Notes: generated by a model from the letters alone, not told the origin. 64,000 bases of DNA from Meghimatium bilineatum (GCA_034231615.1 CM067298.1:26740528-26804527), one strand, 5' to 3'. Shown: positions 36,118-47,460, counted from the first letter of the stretch. Made by a program: numbers and translations.

Positions 36118-36549
36118 GAAAAAACTTTCCCCATTGCTCCTACGATACGTTCAAAAGTTGTTCGTATCTCGCTTCAGTATATTACAACAGCTGAAAATTC
36201 CAGTTCAATATTTTTTAACAGATATTCTTCTACGACAGGGACGGAACATATCCGACCATACAAGCCATATTTTTCCAGTCCATCCGGATGCTCTTAAAGT
36301 ACTATATGCACAGGCATTTGAGCTCAGAAAACATTGCCTGGACCTTCAATTATGTACAATAACTTGATGGCATCATTGTCTAAAATATATCACTCAAAGG
36401 AAGCTCAATCTGCCCCACCTACACCAAACATTGCAGATGATCTGTTTACGCATACAGTTGCGCTCATATTTGGCGAAATCACATTCAAATCTAGCTCCTT
36501 TTCTCTAGGCGTGAAAAAAGGAATAGCCACCTCCCCTTTCATTAATTAA
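36118..36549 (+). other. Unrecognised coding-like frames
   Basis: Two overlapping + frames (from the ATG near 36116 to 36367; 36334-36549) with protein-like segments SHIFPVHPDALKVLYAQAFE and SKEAQSAPPTPNIADDLF. They would join with one frame shift, suggesting a decayed single ORF, possibly an element ORF. No family was recognised. Confidence 0.25.
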
Positions 36550-36626
36550 TTCCATATGTCTATGCTATTTCAAGTAAGGAGTTCAATATGTCAGTCCTCT
36601 TCATATATTTGTCTTGTTTTCATTTT

Positions 36627-36655
36627 TTGATGAATATTATTGTTGACCGAAACGT
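36627..36655 (+). other. Hammerhead-like motif, weak
   Basis: TTGATGAATATTATTGTTGA then CCGAAACGT. The TGATGA and GAAAC boxes are present, but stem II between them pairs poorly. Confidence 0.25.
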
Positions 36656-36889
36656 AGACATCATCACTGCTATATATTTCTTGTATGATATTTTTTTTTT
36701 AAATATGTGACTCGCATTTTTTCTTTGTTAGTAGATACGACCCATCTAACTGTGTTCATATTACCAGTTTATCTGCAGAAGAATGACTGATTTATATGAT
36801 TATTATATTTATGCATATTATGTTTGTTTGAGAACACAGGAATTGCGAGCGATTAGCTCTTATTTCCTATATACAAGTGGGTTATTTTT

Positions 36890-37000
36890 CTGAACTTTCT
36901 TTTATACCGAGGAGACTTCAGTTTTCGGCTTAGTGCAATGTCTATTGAAGGAGATTTGTACGCAGAGGAGACTATAATTGTATAGACGACATGCTACAAT
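36890..37000. repeat. Short dispersed repeat shared with gene C intron
   Basis: TTCTTTTATACCGAGGAGAC ... CAATGTCTATTGAAGGAG resembles 55818-55880 in the gene C intron (TTCTTTCATACCCAGGAGAC ... CAATGTCTTCTACTAGGAG). It may be a dispersed element or a remnant of the duplication that made genes B and C. Confidence 0.45.
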
Positions 37001-37233
37001 GCTTAAATAAGAGAGCCTCAATATATAACGTAATGTCATCTACTAAGGTTTTCTGTTGCATTTGTGGTTTGTCTAGTGGGTCATTGTTGAGACCAACAGG
37101 CGCAACCGCATGTGTTATGCATAGCCTACTATAATAACCAATTGTTATAAACTATTTTATTTAATCGAAGTTTACAATTGTTGTTATATAGAATATACAC
37201 TTTGTTTTCCTATAGACGTCTGCTTCCTGTGAG

Positions 37234-37597
37234 ATGAGTACAAAACCTGAATCTCATCTAGCCTGTCACCACTCCGGTCCTGAATTTGACTGGTGGCGGT
37301 GTAACCAAGAAGGCTATGTCGGGCGACCGCCATCACCATTTCCAGCATCATTCGAAACACTACGTCTGCATAGATTTAACAGCGCTGATTCTGTGTATAA
37401 AACACGCTCTGCAGCATACACGCTACACAAAAACACGCAAGGTACTGGTAATAATGGTACTCGCAGTAATGCTGCTAGTGGTAATGATGGTGTTATCGGT
37501 GCATCTAGAAATACAGCTGATGGTGCTGGCGACACTTTACCTTGCAGCTATGACAACATAAGAAACACCAGTTACAATAACATCATTGGTGGACATA
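37234..37597 (+). CDS. Gene B exon 1
   Basis: ATG at 37234, 121 codons plus one base, donor CATA|GTAAGT. Its last third (from 37442) is built of GGTAAT/GGTGCT-like short repeats and may be former intron sequence taken into the exon. Confidence 0.8.
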
Positions 37598-39997
37598 GTA
37601 AGTTTACATTTACTTTTTGTTGTCTAATTAAACAGAAGTTCACATTATAAATACTTTTAATGATCTGAGTAAAGTGTGTCATTTGTCACCATACATGTTT
37701 CATCTCACTGTTCCTGAACAATCTTTATTTTTAATTCTATCAATCTATATGAGATTATCTGCCAAGATGGGTAACATTATTCGAATAATGAATGGTCGTA
37801 TCAATCGGAAAAATATTTTTTTTTTTCATTTTAAACAAACTAATTGTAGGCTGCTCCTATTTCTTGATCATGTTTAAGTTCACATTTTCAAGGATTAGTT
37901 CCCTGTAAAGCCAGATGAATATTATTTACATGATATTCTGCATGTATTTAAATGTGTAAGAACAATGTTTTCCAAAAAATGTGTAAGTAATAATTGCGTG
38001 TTCATTTTCAACTATATTGTCACTTCAGTTCGTTACCTAAAATTAAACATTCAGTATTGACACCTGCATAGTTTACTTATGAATTCAGTTTTTTGCGACA
38101 CAACGTAGTGTTATAACATTATTTTCCTGAAACATTTTAAACATCTCACGTAGAATAACACCTATGTCAAAATCGTTAGTTTCCCTTTTTTCGACCTTGC
38201 TGTCGTTCATAATTTACACAATTACAGTTCTGTTTTATCCAACAATTAAATGTCGTTTTATTTAAACCAAGAGCATACTGCGTGATGTTTTTAGGATTTT
38301 ATATGTCGTAATATAAACGGTCCCTTCTGACTTTTCTGCGTACGTAACTGTACAAGTGTGCAGTAATATTTTGCATAGTAGTGAATTTATGCTTCAAACT
38401 AATATTGTAATAAAACTCTTAACTACGAATACAAATTGGCTAAATAGAGCAAGATACCACAATAAAAACACGTCGAATATGCGATATACCTTTGAGTAAA
38501 CTGGAGTTTAGCTATTATTTTAAGATTAAACAATTAGACCATACAACAAAAAAGTACAACATGACTAATTATTAAATGCTCTGGTGATGTTCTATATGCA
38601 TGGCCCTGTATTTCCATGCTTTTCATTGGTGACATTCTTGATAACACATCACAGTGACCAATGAAAAGCACAAATATGTTCAATACATCAATATAGCGCA
38701 GGGATGGCAACGCATCTAGTAAAAGTTTTTATAATGAATGCACGCATTTTCACTTTTACTAGATGCGTTGCCATCCCTGTTCTATTATGGAGACGGGGCT
38801 TGATGAAATATAGACATCAATTTTGTTTTTTATTTTGTCGTTATCTGTTGTTTGTCTCTTGAAAAAGGTTCAATTTGAGCCGATACGTGGAGAATTGTCC
38901 TGTTTAGTTTTATTGTATGTTTTTTTTAAATATATTTTTATTAATAGGCTAGGTAAGTGTTTTAGTAACCTGTTTACCTTCATTTTGCGTTACTATTTGT
39001 TCATTAGGTTACTGCGGCACCATCCACTTTGTCGGACACCCTCTGACCATTTGGTTATTTATAGTTTTATAAGTCCAGGGCAAAATCAAGTTAGAACCAA
39101 AAGATCTTTTCGATCTATCATGTAGTTTTGGAGAAAAATAGTTTCAACTGAAAATATGAATTATGCAACGTACTATAGTACTTTTGTTTTAGAGAACAAA
39201 ATATAGTTAATATTACAACTGGAATTCTGACACCTAGATTAGTTGACGTTACTGTCTTCTACACTTTCTAGACCATTTATTTTCAGTCCAAACCAATAAT
39301 GTTAGACTAGTTTTGAATATCTGCTTCTGAGACGTGTTGAAGTGGAACCCTGTAGCATTTACAGACATAATCGTTCAAAAGAATATCCATATGATGAGAG
39401 CAATACAATGAAGCTCTTCAGCAGAAAACAACAACTCAATTTACAGCTCTATGTAATAATAATCATAACAGTTTAGTAAAGAAAATATCAGAATCGGCAA
39501 ATTGACATTGTTTTTATGCATCTTCAAGAGCAATAACGAAACAAAACTAGCAGTTTCCTATTTGAATTATCATTCCATCAGGGAACATTCAAATAAATAA
39601 ACTAGCGAATTAGAAGAATGAAGAGAAGATACAAAGAAAACGTGCATAGAATGAAAATTATGACATGTTGAATGAGATGTAGAGTTATTGCACTGGTTTA
39701 TAATGCTATAATGATGTTTATGTCTTAGGATTACATTGGCCCATATATCAGGGATCTGGTGAACTGGAGTCTGCTCGCACTGAAGACTTTGGGAACATAG
39801 TTACCTTCGGTCAAAACAAAAAAGTCAAAAAAACACCCAGACTGGCACATAAACAACCACCTTGGGTGCCTTCTAAAATGCCAAACAAGTGGGGCGTGAC
39901 AGGTCATCCTCCTCCATACACGAACTACTGCAAAGAGACATTGTTTAACACCAGAATAGCTAACCCTGCCAAGGTTACAATTAAGACAACATTTTGA
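37234..39997 (+). CDS. Gene B: FDWW/PPPYT family protein, 2 exons, 210 aa
   Basis: Exons 37234-37597 and 39729-39997, phase-1 intron with GTAAGT donor and TTAG acceptor, 633-nt frame. The protein begins MSTKPESHLACHHSG. It has FDWWR at 18-22, a Gly/Asn/Ser/Ala-rich low-complexity stretch at about 70-105, LHWP at 123-126, and a C-terminal block at 166-188 (PWVPSKMPNKWGV then PPPYTNY). Gene C shares the first block (10 of 15 residues), the intron position and phase, and the last block (13 of 23, ungapped). There is no signal peptide or membrane helix. The low-complexity stretch is absent from gene C and begins at an alternative in-phase donor (37441|GTACTG), so a shorter 158-residue isoform is possible. 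Family function is unknown to me. The conserved Pro/Trp/Tyr motifs suggest a short binding peptide rather than an enzyme. Confidence 0.82.
38617..38670. repeat. 14-bp perfect inverted repeat
   Basis: TGCTTTTCATTGGT (38617-38630) and ACCAATGAAAAGCA (38657-38670), separated by 26 bp. Confidence 0.9.
38699..38779. repeat. 27-bp perfect inverted repeat
   Basis: Left arm 38699-38725 (CAGGGATGGCAACGCATCTA...) and right arm 38753-38779 are perfect reverse complements over 27 bp with a 27-bp loop. The 81-bp unit resembles a tiny foldback MITE. The arms start CAG, and no obvious target duplication was found. Confidence 0.92.
38858..38890 (+). other. Weak hammerhead-like motif
   Basis: TTGAAAAAGGTTCAATTTGA then GCCGATACGT. 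The stem-loop followed by GA(A/T)ACGT is in the same layout as the other motifs but is more eroded. Confidence 0.2.
39729..39997 (+). CDS. Gene B exon 2 (terminal)
   Basis: Acceptor TGTCTTAG; completes Arg122 and ends TGA at 39995-39997. It carries the conserved PW-x-P-x-K-x-PN-x2-G-x3-PPPYT-x-Y block. No AATAAA was seen within about 100 nt, only ACTATAAAT. Confidence 0.82.
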
Positions 39998-40082
39998 AAA
40001 AATCTGCCTATTCGTCATTAACTGAACAGATGACTATAAATCATATACCTTGACATATACAAGTCATTTAATTATATGCATA

Positions 40083-40083
40083 G

Positions 40084-40124
<41 letters not shown>

Positions 40125-40260
40125 TTACTTCTACTATTACTACTACTAATACTATTATTATTCCTACAATTACTAATTACAACAACTACTACTACTACTA
40201 TTGATACTACAACTAAAAATATTACTACAACTACTACTACTACAACTATTACTACTACTT

Positions 40261-40297
<37 letters not shown>

Positions 40298-40323
40298 TAC
40301 TACTACTACTACTACTACTACAT
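40083..40323. repeat. CTA/TAC trinucleotide microsatellite
   Basis: (TAC)n with ATT and TTC interruptions, 86 bp after the gene B stop, within or just past its 3' UTR. It yields false poly-Leu and poly-Thr frames. Confidence 0.97.
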
Positions 40324-40737
40324 ATTAGAAATATTCCCAGCGCTACAGTTCATATCAATATATCGATACTTTTGTCAATTTCTTGCTCTTGACACAAGGA
40401 TATTGTCGAAGTTATTACTCTTCATTCAGCATGTTTCATGTTCTAGCTATATCCATTATAATGCATCATATGTACTTTTCTACGTTGCTATGATTTATCT
40501 TTAGCGCTTCATTACTGACTTTATTACAGGTTCATGCCGTTGTCTTTTTGTCGTAAGAGCATCCCCAGACTATGAATTTTAAAGTGACTACATTACATTG
40601 TGAATCACCCTCAACGTATACACGCAACACTAAAATATTACGAAAACAGCACAAAAAGTCCTCCAATCACCTATATCTTCAGGCATTCGGACGAGTGTAG
40701 AATGGAGATATAGAATGGGGGAGGTGGGATATGATGG

Positions 40738-40850
40738 AGAGTATCAAATGCATGAGTTAATGAAGTATCAAATGCATGAGTTAATGAAGTATCAAATGCA
40801 TGAGTTAATGAAGTATCAAATGCATGAGTTAATGAAGTATGTAATACATG
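40738..40850. repeat. 24-bp minisatellite, 4.5 units
   Basis: AGTATCAAATGCATGAGTTA plus ATGA repeated without mismatch four times. Confidence 0.93.
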
Positions 40851-40912
40851 AGCTATGAGCTAATCGTTCACTAAGCCACCTATTTATTCTCCCTCTCTTC
40901 CTATATTTATAC

Positions 40913-40913
<1 letters not shown>

Positions 40914-40969
<56 letters not shown>
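40914..40969. repeat. AT microsatellite, about 55 bp
   Basis: (AT)n with CAT units at its left edge. Confidence 0.97.
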
Positions 40970-40972
<3 letters not shown>

Positions 40973-41060
40973 GTCTTAAATATGTACTCTTGAGGACCAG
41001 AGCTTCGTTTAGAATGTACTTTATTCATTGAGCAACTAGAAAATTGAGTGCCATGAATAA

Positions 41061-42320
41061 CATATCTTTGATGTTTAACATGTACAATGTTATATTACTG
41101 TCCTGTGAGCCCACCATATATTATCTAACATGTACAATGTTATATTACTGTCCTGTGAGCCCACCATATATTATCTAATATGTACAATGTTATATTACTG
41201 TCCTGTGAGCCCACCATATATTATCTAACATGTACAATGTTATATTACTGTCCTGTGAGCCCACCATATATTATCTAATATGTACAATGTTATATTACTG
41301 TCCTGTGAGCCCACCATATATTATCTAACATGTACAATGTTATATTACTGTCCTGTGAGCCCACCATATATTATCTAATATGTACAATGTTATATTACTG
41401 TCCTGTGAGCCCACCATATATTATCTAACATGTACAATGTTATATTACTGTCCTGTGAGCCCACCATATATTATCTAATATGTACAATGTTATATTACTG
41501 TCCTGTGAGCCCACCATATATTATCTAACATGTACAATGTTATATTACTGTCCTGTGAGCCCACCATATATTATCTAATATGTACAATGTTATATTACTG
41601 TCCTGTGAGCCCACCATATATTATCTAACCGTACAATGTTATATTACTGTCCTGTGAGCCCACCATATATTATCTAATATGTACAATGTTATATTACTGT
41701 CCTTTGAGCCCACCATATATTATCTAACATGTACAATGTTATATTACTGTCCTGTGAGCCCACCATATATTATCTAACATGTACAATGTTATATTACTGT
41801 CCTTTGAGCCCACCATATGTTATCTAACATGTACAATGTTATATTACTGTCCTTTGAGCCCACCATATATTATCTAACATGTACAATGTTATATTACTGT
41901 CCTGTGAGCCCACCATATATTATCTAACATGTACAATGTTATATTACTGTCCTGTGAGCCCACCATATATTATCTAACCGTACAATGTTATATTACTGTC
42001 CTTTGAGCCCACCATATATTATCTAACATGTACAATGTTATATTACTGTCCTTTGAGCCCACCATATATTATCTAACATGTACAATGTTATATTACTGTC
42101 CTGAGAGCCCACCATATATTATCTAACATGTACAATGTTATATTACTGTCCTGAGAGCCCACCATATATTATCTAACATGTACAATGTTATATTACTGTC
42201 CTGAGAGCCCACCATATATTATCTAACATGTACAATGTTATATTACTGTCCTGTGAGCCCACTATATATTATCTAACATGTACAATGTTATACTACTGTC
42301 CTGTGAGCCAACCATATATT
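41061..42320. repeat. 50-bp satellite-like array, 25 units, with alternating types
   Basis: Unit ATGTACAATGTTATATTACT plus GTCCTGTGAGCCCACCATAT plus ATTATCTAAC, very homogeneous. From 41061 to about 41640 the junction base alternates AAC|ATG and AAT|ATG unit after unit, so the true period there is 100 bp. To the right the alternation is lost and TTTGAGCC and TGAGAGCC variants appear in blocks. Two units have CCG in place of CATG. Confidence 0.97.
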
Positions 42321-42654
42321 GCTTCACCAGAAATAACTGTTACTTTTGTATTGTCTAAGACATATAGCCACCCCCTCACTCCCGCCCCATAGCTGCCTTC
42401 ATTTTGTTTTTGTTATTACTGGATAGAAAGAATTTCCTAGAAATCATTGCTTTCTGTTCTGAGTTATAGTCTTTTAGATACGAAATAAAAGCAGTATAGC
42501 TTGCAATTGATTGAGATCAAATCAAATAAGAACTCTGTTTAAGATTATTCAACATCCTCTGTCTCTTGCTTTGGTGGTGCACTCTGTTAGACTGCAATCT
42601 GTCCATCGTATAATGCTTCTCTCCCACTTTTATCTCTTCTTACTTCTTATTCAC

Positions 42655-42727
42655 CTCCCCTCAAATACACCCTCAAATACACCCTCAAATACACCCTCAA
42701 ATATACTCTCAAATACACCCTCAAATA
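42655..42727. repeat. 12-bp minisatellite, 6 units
   Basis: CCTCAAATACAC in tandem (SNTPSNTP if translated). Confidence 0.93.
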
Positions 42728-42802
42728 AGGACATCAACAAGGTGTTAAGTCTTTTAGTATGAACAAAATACTTTAGTTGTTTGATTCTAATTTCCTTTAA
42801 TA

Positions 42803-43053
42803 GTTATAGTAAAGAAAAGTAAAGTAACCCATAGCATTTATTAATGCCGTAGGGGTGTGAGATGTTAGCGATCTCACATTTCAGAGGCTCTGCAAATGAG
42901 GGCGGTAGCCATCTTCTCTCCCTCGCAGTCTTTACTTCCCGGATTAATCCGGTACCCAATTAAGGCTGGGTCGACCTGGGAGCCGTTGCGATCTGAAAAA
43001 ACATGTCCACCATGCGAAACCAGTGCGCTAACAACTGCGCTACACGGCTCCCC
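42803..43053 (-). mobile_element. tRNA-derived SINE, minus strand
   Basis: The minus strand begins GGGAGCCGTGTAGCGCAGTT. It contains a good A box (TAGCGCAGTTG), a slightly shortened B box (GGTCGACCC), and a complementary acceptor-like pair (GGGAGCC / GGCTCCC). A tRNA-unrelated body follows (GGGTACCGGATTAATCCGGG, GAAGATGGCTACCGCCC, TGAGATCGCTAACATCTCAC) and an A/T-rich tail ends it. Length about 250 bp. The anticodon arm does not fold, so it is not a functional tRNA. Confidence 0.72.
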
Positions 43054-43084
43054 TGAGTTAATAGTTATGTTTTCATATAAATGA

Positions 43085-43380
43085 GATGCTGGAGTACAAC
43101 GACAAATTATAACGAAAATTAGAAGCAGACAATTCAGATTTTTTGGGCATGTCATTAGAAAAGTAAAACTTGAACATTTAGTAACTACCTGAAAGATCAA
43201 GGGGCGAAGAGACAGAGGAATACAAAGAGAGAGCTTTATGGATGTGTTGTCACTGCGGTAAAAAAATACGTCACCATCTGAACTTAATAACAATACAAGA
43301 GACAGAGTGTTGTGGAGAAGCAAGATCATCTACGCCACTCGACATGACACTTGATTGATTGATTGATTGATTGATTGATT
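43085..43380 (+). mobile_element. LINE 3' end with (TTGA)n tail
   Basis: + frames read KIRSRQFRFFGHVIRKVKLE, KGRRDRGIQRESFMDV, NTRDRVLWRSKIIYATRHDT, then (TTGA)n at 43351-43380. The FGHV-R, GRR-RGR-R and TRDR-W order is the ORF2 C-terminus. The microsatellite is exactly at its 3' end. Confidence 0.82.
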
Positions 43381-43499
43381 TCATACGAAGCGTCTTTGGA
43401 ACCTTATATGATCGTTTTCGCCTTTTCCATGAAGGTATCTCTGATTTTATATGTTATTTTATGTTATGTTTTTGTTCGTCCTTCACAAGATGATGATAA

Positions 43500-43901
43500 C
43501 CATTTGTTACATTCACATTTGAAATTCAGTTAGAGTTATGTCATTGATTATGACTTGGTAGATGGCTAATAAACCTTATTCTTACGGAAAATATCCTTGG
43601 ACAGTTCGGACATGGATGACCACTGTAGATTGTTTTTGGTCTACCCGTGACTTTTTAGCTACTCTTCGCTGCTTAACTGCAGCACTTTTGATGATTCGCC
43701 TTTTTTGACTGTAGAGCGCCGTGTAGCTGTATTTTGTGCCAATTCTTACCATATATCTTGGTCTATTTTCAATACTTTTATTGAGGTCTTTAACGAGTTC
43801 TTGCAGCGCTTCTTTTGGCCACCTTAAAATCGTATATCCTTCTGCAACTCATCAAAGAGAAGTATCTTTGGCAGACGATGATCTAGCATACGTACCAAGT
43901 G
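43500..43901 (-). mobile_element. LINE 3' part (same family as 27320-27870), minus strand
   Basis: The minus strand reads IRHLVRMLDHRLPKILLFDE, GGQKKRCKNSLKTSIKVLKI and STVKKG, then a finger remnant (MSELSKDIF) and a 3' end CATCTTGTGAAGGACGAAC. The last word occurs inverted at 28190. Confidence 0.82.
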
Positions 43902-44657
43902 GCGGATCATGTGTAACAGAAGTGGTCTTTTTTTTACACGGAACTAAATATAGTCTCATAAAAAATGTACCCGTCCTTAGTGTGCGAAACTCATATATTT
44001 ATATTGTTTCCATATTTCCATTGGATACATTTATTTGTTGTGATAATTTTTCCATTCGTCGTCTTTTGATGTTTTGTGTGTATCTTGATAAAGACCTTTT
44101 GGTTGAAACGTTGAAAATGATTTGTGTATTGTAATTTGTATGGTTTCGTGTGGCGCATCATTGCCCACTAGTTTTAGTTAGTCTGTCGTGTCTGATTGAA
44201 ACGATAATATACACCTGTGTTTTACGAAAGTCGAAACTCAGTAGAAAAAGATAAGCAGTGTTACAAAAAACATTACATTTGTTGTGTCACTTTATTCGAG
44301 CACAGTTGAGAAATGTAACTTCGAGGTAGACAGCTTAATTTAGTTTGTTTTTAAAGGGGAAGGGTTAGTTAGTAGATAGTGGGAGGTTGGTGTCACGGGC
44401 GGAGAGTTGAAGAAGGACGTGTCATGGTGGAGGGGGGGTAGGATTGGTATTAGATTTTTAATCTGTTGTTGTATTTATTTATTTTTTTGCGATTGCATTA
44501 TCCATGTTGGTTTATCGTCGAGTGGTCTGCTAATGATGTGAGATTTCTATGATGATACAAAAGATGTGCAAACTGTAACAGAAATTGCATGACCGTGCTC
44601 ATAAGATTACAAAACTTTTAAAAGTTTAACTGTTATAACGTGATAAGGCCACATTTG
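43902..44657. mobile_element. Putative 0.75 kb insertion splitting a LINE
   Basis: The two flanking LINE pieces (43500-43901 and 44658-44852) are consecutive parts of one ORF on the minus strand. Both ends repeat a similar 19-mer (CTAGCATACGTACCAAGTG and CCTAACATGTACCCAAATG), as if the target had been duplicated. The insert carries a hammerhead-like motif near its left third and no long ORF. A retrozyme or non-autonomous Penelope-like element would fit; two unrelated fragments side by side is the alternative. Confidence 0.4.
44084..44115 (+). other. Hammerhead-like motif (best of the set)
   Basis: CTTGATAA, a GACC-TTTT-GGTT stem-loop, then GAAACGTTG. It resembles CUGAUGA-stem II-GAAA, with G8 replaced by A, which should prevent cleavage. 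Confidence 0.4.
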
Positions 44658-44852
44658 CCTAACATGTACCCAAATGACCTAACAAACGAATCTGTATCTG
44701 CATCAGAATAGTGTCAATACTAAGGATACCAGATCTGTCAATGTAGTAATATCCGGAATCTCTTCTTGCCATCTGATGTTCATAGCCTTTCTGTGACAAG
44801 TTGGGAGTAAGGTATTGAGTTTGATTACATGACGTCGCCCATGTGTTGCCGA
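44658..44852 (-). mobile_element. LINE fragment, 5' neighbour of 43500-43901
   Basis: The minus strand reads CHRKAMNIRWQEEIPDITTL in one frame and RSGILSIDTILMQIQIRLLG in another. Matches the 27.3 kb copy (MSIRWQVKISDTTLL, RSGIPSINTILMQTQI). Confidence 0.8.
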
Positions 44853-45125
44853 GGTCCGAACGGGGAGCAAAGAATAGCAACACTGTTTTCCTTCCACGCA
44901 TCTCGTAAAAGGCGACTAAGGAGGTTATGGGATGGAGTTGGCTGTCCCATCCCATATAGGGTCAGTGAACCAAAGCCATGCTGAAGTCGGATGTGTCAGG
45001 TCGAAAGGCGCAGATATCGCAACAATGCTGTAAACCATGGCACAACGCATTCCGTTCTCCGGACTACATCTTGCTAATATGCAGGAGTTTGAGAACAAAC
45101 GCAGAAGAAGAAGAAGATTACATGA
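44853..45125 (+). mobile_element. SINE-like dispersed repeat, reference copy (6)
   Basis: The fullest copy: GAGCAAAGAATAGCAACACT, CATCTCGTAAAAGGCGACTA, GGGATGGAGTTGGCTGTCCC, AAGCCATGCTGAAGTCGGAT, GCGCAGATATCGCAACAATG, GCACAACGCATTCCGTTCTC, then an AGAAGAAGAAG tail. It sits against the broken 5' edge of the LINE at 44658-44852. Further copies are at 1735, 6010, 18240, 23045 and 30345. No convincing pol III boxes were seen, so the class is uncertain. Confidence 0.8.
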
Positions 45126-45234
45126 CGTCTATACACAGTTTATGTTTCACCAGCATATAAAAGGTTTGAAAGTACCACTACTCTGTAAACTTTCAACTTA
45201 GTCTTTCTTCTTCTTTCGTTCACTTGAAACATGT

Positions 45235-46205
45235 CTATATCTGTAATTCTGTCTCCTTAATAAAACTCACTGTCTTTTGTAGTTCATACAGTGTCCCATA
45301 GAGCTTTGATTCCAGTGTTGTTTCCTCTGGCCAATATGTCTGCCTCAGCGTTTCATGCTCAGAACACTCTTGAAGTATATGTTTGGCACTCTGTGCTGCC
45401 TGTCCACATGTACACATGGCCGTGTTGCCAATCTTGAACTTTGTATACATGTGACTGCGGAGTCGGTTGTGTCCTGTTCTGAGACGTAGAATTATAACTT
45501 GTTCTGGTCTGTTCATAATATGATAGTCATCTTGTGTTGGTGTTTGTGGCTTTCTTATTGACTTGATCATCTGTTTTTTCTGATGGTAGGTGATTGGTAT
45601 ATCTGGTTGGTCTTCGGCAGCACCTTCCTTAGCCAGTTGGTCTGCTTTTTCATTTCCTGGTATTCCACAGTGAGAGGGTATCCACTGCATGGTTACCCTA
45701 TACTGGTAAGACAATTTGCTAAGTAGTTTTTTTAATTCTGTTAGTTTTCCAGACTGGAGAGCTTGAAGCACTGACCTTGCATCTGTCAGGAATACCACAG
45801 GCTGTAGGTCAGAGTTGGAGATCAGCAGTTTTTTAGCTGCCACACTAATTGCCTGGATTTCTGCATCATAATTATTGCAGAATTTTCCTGTCGGTGTTCT
45901 GATTGTATCTCTAGGCTTGTGTGGATATTCTATATATACACCTGCACCTCCATTCCTCACAGCATTCTGTGCTGACCCATCTGTGTACACTCTGACCCAT
46001 ATATCTTGTGGATATTCCTCATCCAGGAAACTGAGGGTGACTGTCATTCGCTGCACACTGTTCTGTTCGTCCTCGCTTAGTATTCCTTTCACATGGGTCT
46101 GAATGTATATTGGCATTCCATGGCTTTCACTCCACGGGGTTTGCTCTGGTACAGACCTTAAGGGGCTGTCAACTTCAGGTAGGTCTGTAAGTTGTCTACG
46201 GAGTC
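45235..46205 (-). mobile_element. LINE ORF2 C-terminus with intact RNase H domain and CCHC motif
   Basis: From ATG at 46116 a 293-codon frame runs without a stop. Numbering from that Met, the RNase H catalytic set is D46 (YTDGS), E86 (DAEIQAI), D112 (LTDARS), H149 (PSHCGIPGNEKAD) and D159, all present. A C-x-C-x8-H-x4-C motif follows at 235-251 (TGHNRLRSHMYTKF precedes it). In-frame sequence continues upstream of the Met (VERLRRQLTDLPEVDSPLRS) until a stop at about 46213, so the Met is internal to a former longer ORF. RNase H plus a C-terminal CCHC motif is typical of I/R1/Loa-type LINEs. It is the best preserved element ORF in the window, but no RT of the same frame is attached. Confidence 0.9.
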
Positions 46206-46209
46206 GTTC

Positions 46210-47330
<1,121 letters not shown>

Positions 47331-47344
47331 TTACTGCGGCAAAA

Positions 47345-47460
47345 AAAAAACAACAAACAGGCCACAACAGACTCAAACAACACATGTACAGGAAGTTTGG
47401 AGTTGTTGACCCCGATATGTGTTCTCTTGACAATTTGCAGAAAAAAAGAACATATTTTAT
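47345..47460 (+). mobile_element. Scrap of an RNase H LINE C-terminus, opposite strand
   Basis: + frame KQQTGHNRLKQHMYRKFGVV then DPDMCSL resembles RTGHNRLRSHMYTKFKIG-MC of the 45.2 kb element. It lies in inverted orientation inside or beside the RTE copy. Confidence 0.6.

Larger units (their letters stand above)
37598..39728 (+). other. Gene B intron, 2.1 kb
   Basis: AT-rich. It holds two inverted repeats (38617-38670, 38699-38779) and a weak hammerhead-like motif (38858-38890). An open frame at 38823-39125 is Phe/Leu-rich and probably accidental. Confidence 0.6.

Noticed and set aside
38823..39125. 100-codon + frame in the gene B intron
   Set aside because: Phe/Leu-rich AT-driven composition, no splice sites at its edges, overlaps a hammerhead-like motif.
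40050..40392. Poly-Leu and poly-Thr frames
   Set aside because: CTA/TAC trinucleotide microsatellite.
41061..42320. CRISPR-like regular spacing of conserved blocks
   Set aside because: The whole unit is repeated; there are no unique spacers, and the genome is eukaryotic.
42970..43053. Functional tRNA on the minus strand
   Set aside because: Acceptor pairing and A box are present but the anticodon stem does not pair and the B box lacks a base. It is joined to a SINE body.
43736..44134. 132-codon + frame
   Set aside because: Antisense to a LINE ORF over its first half and through a putative insertion afterwards.
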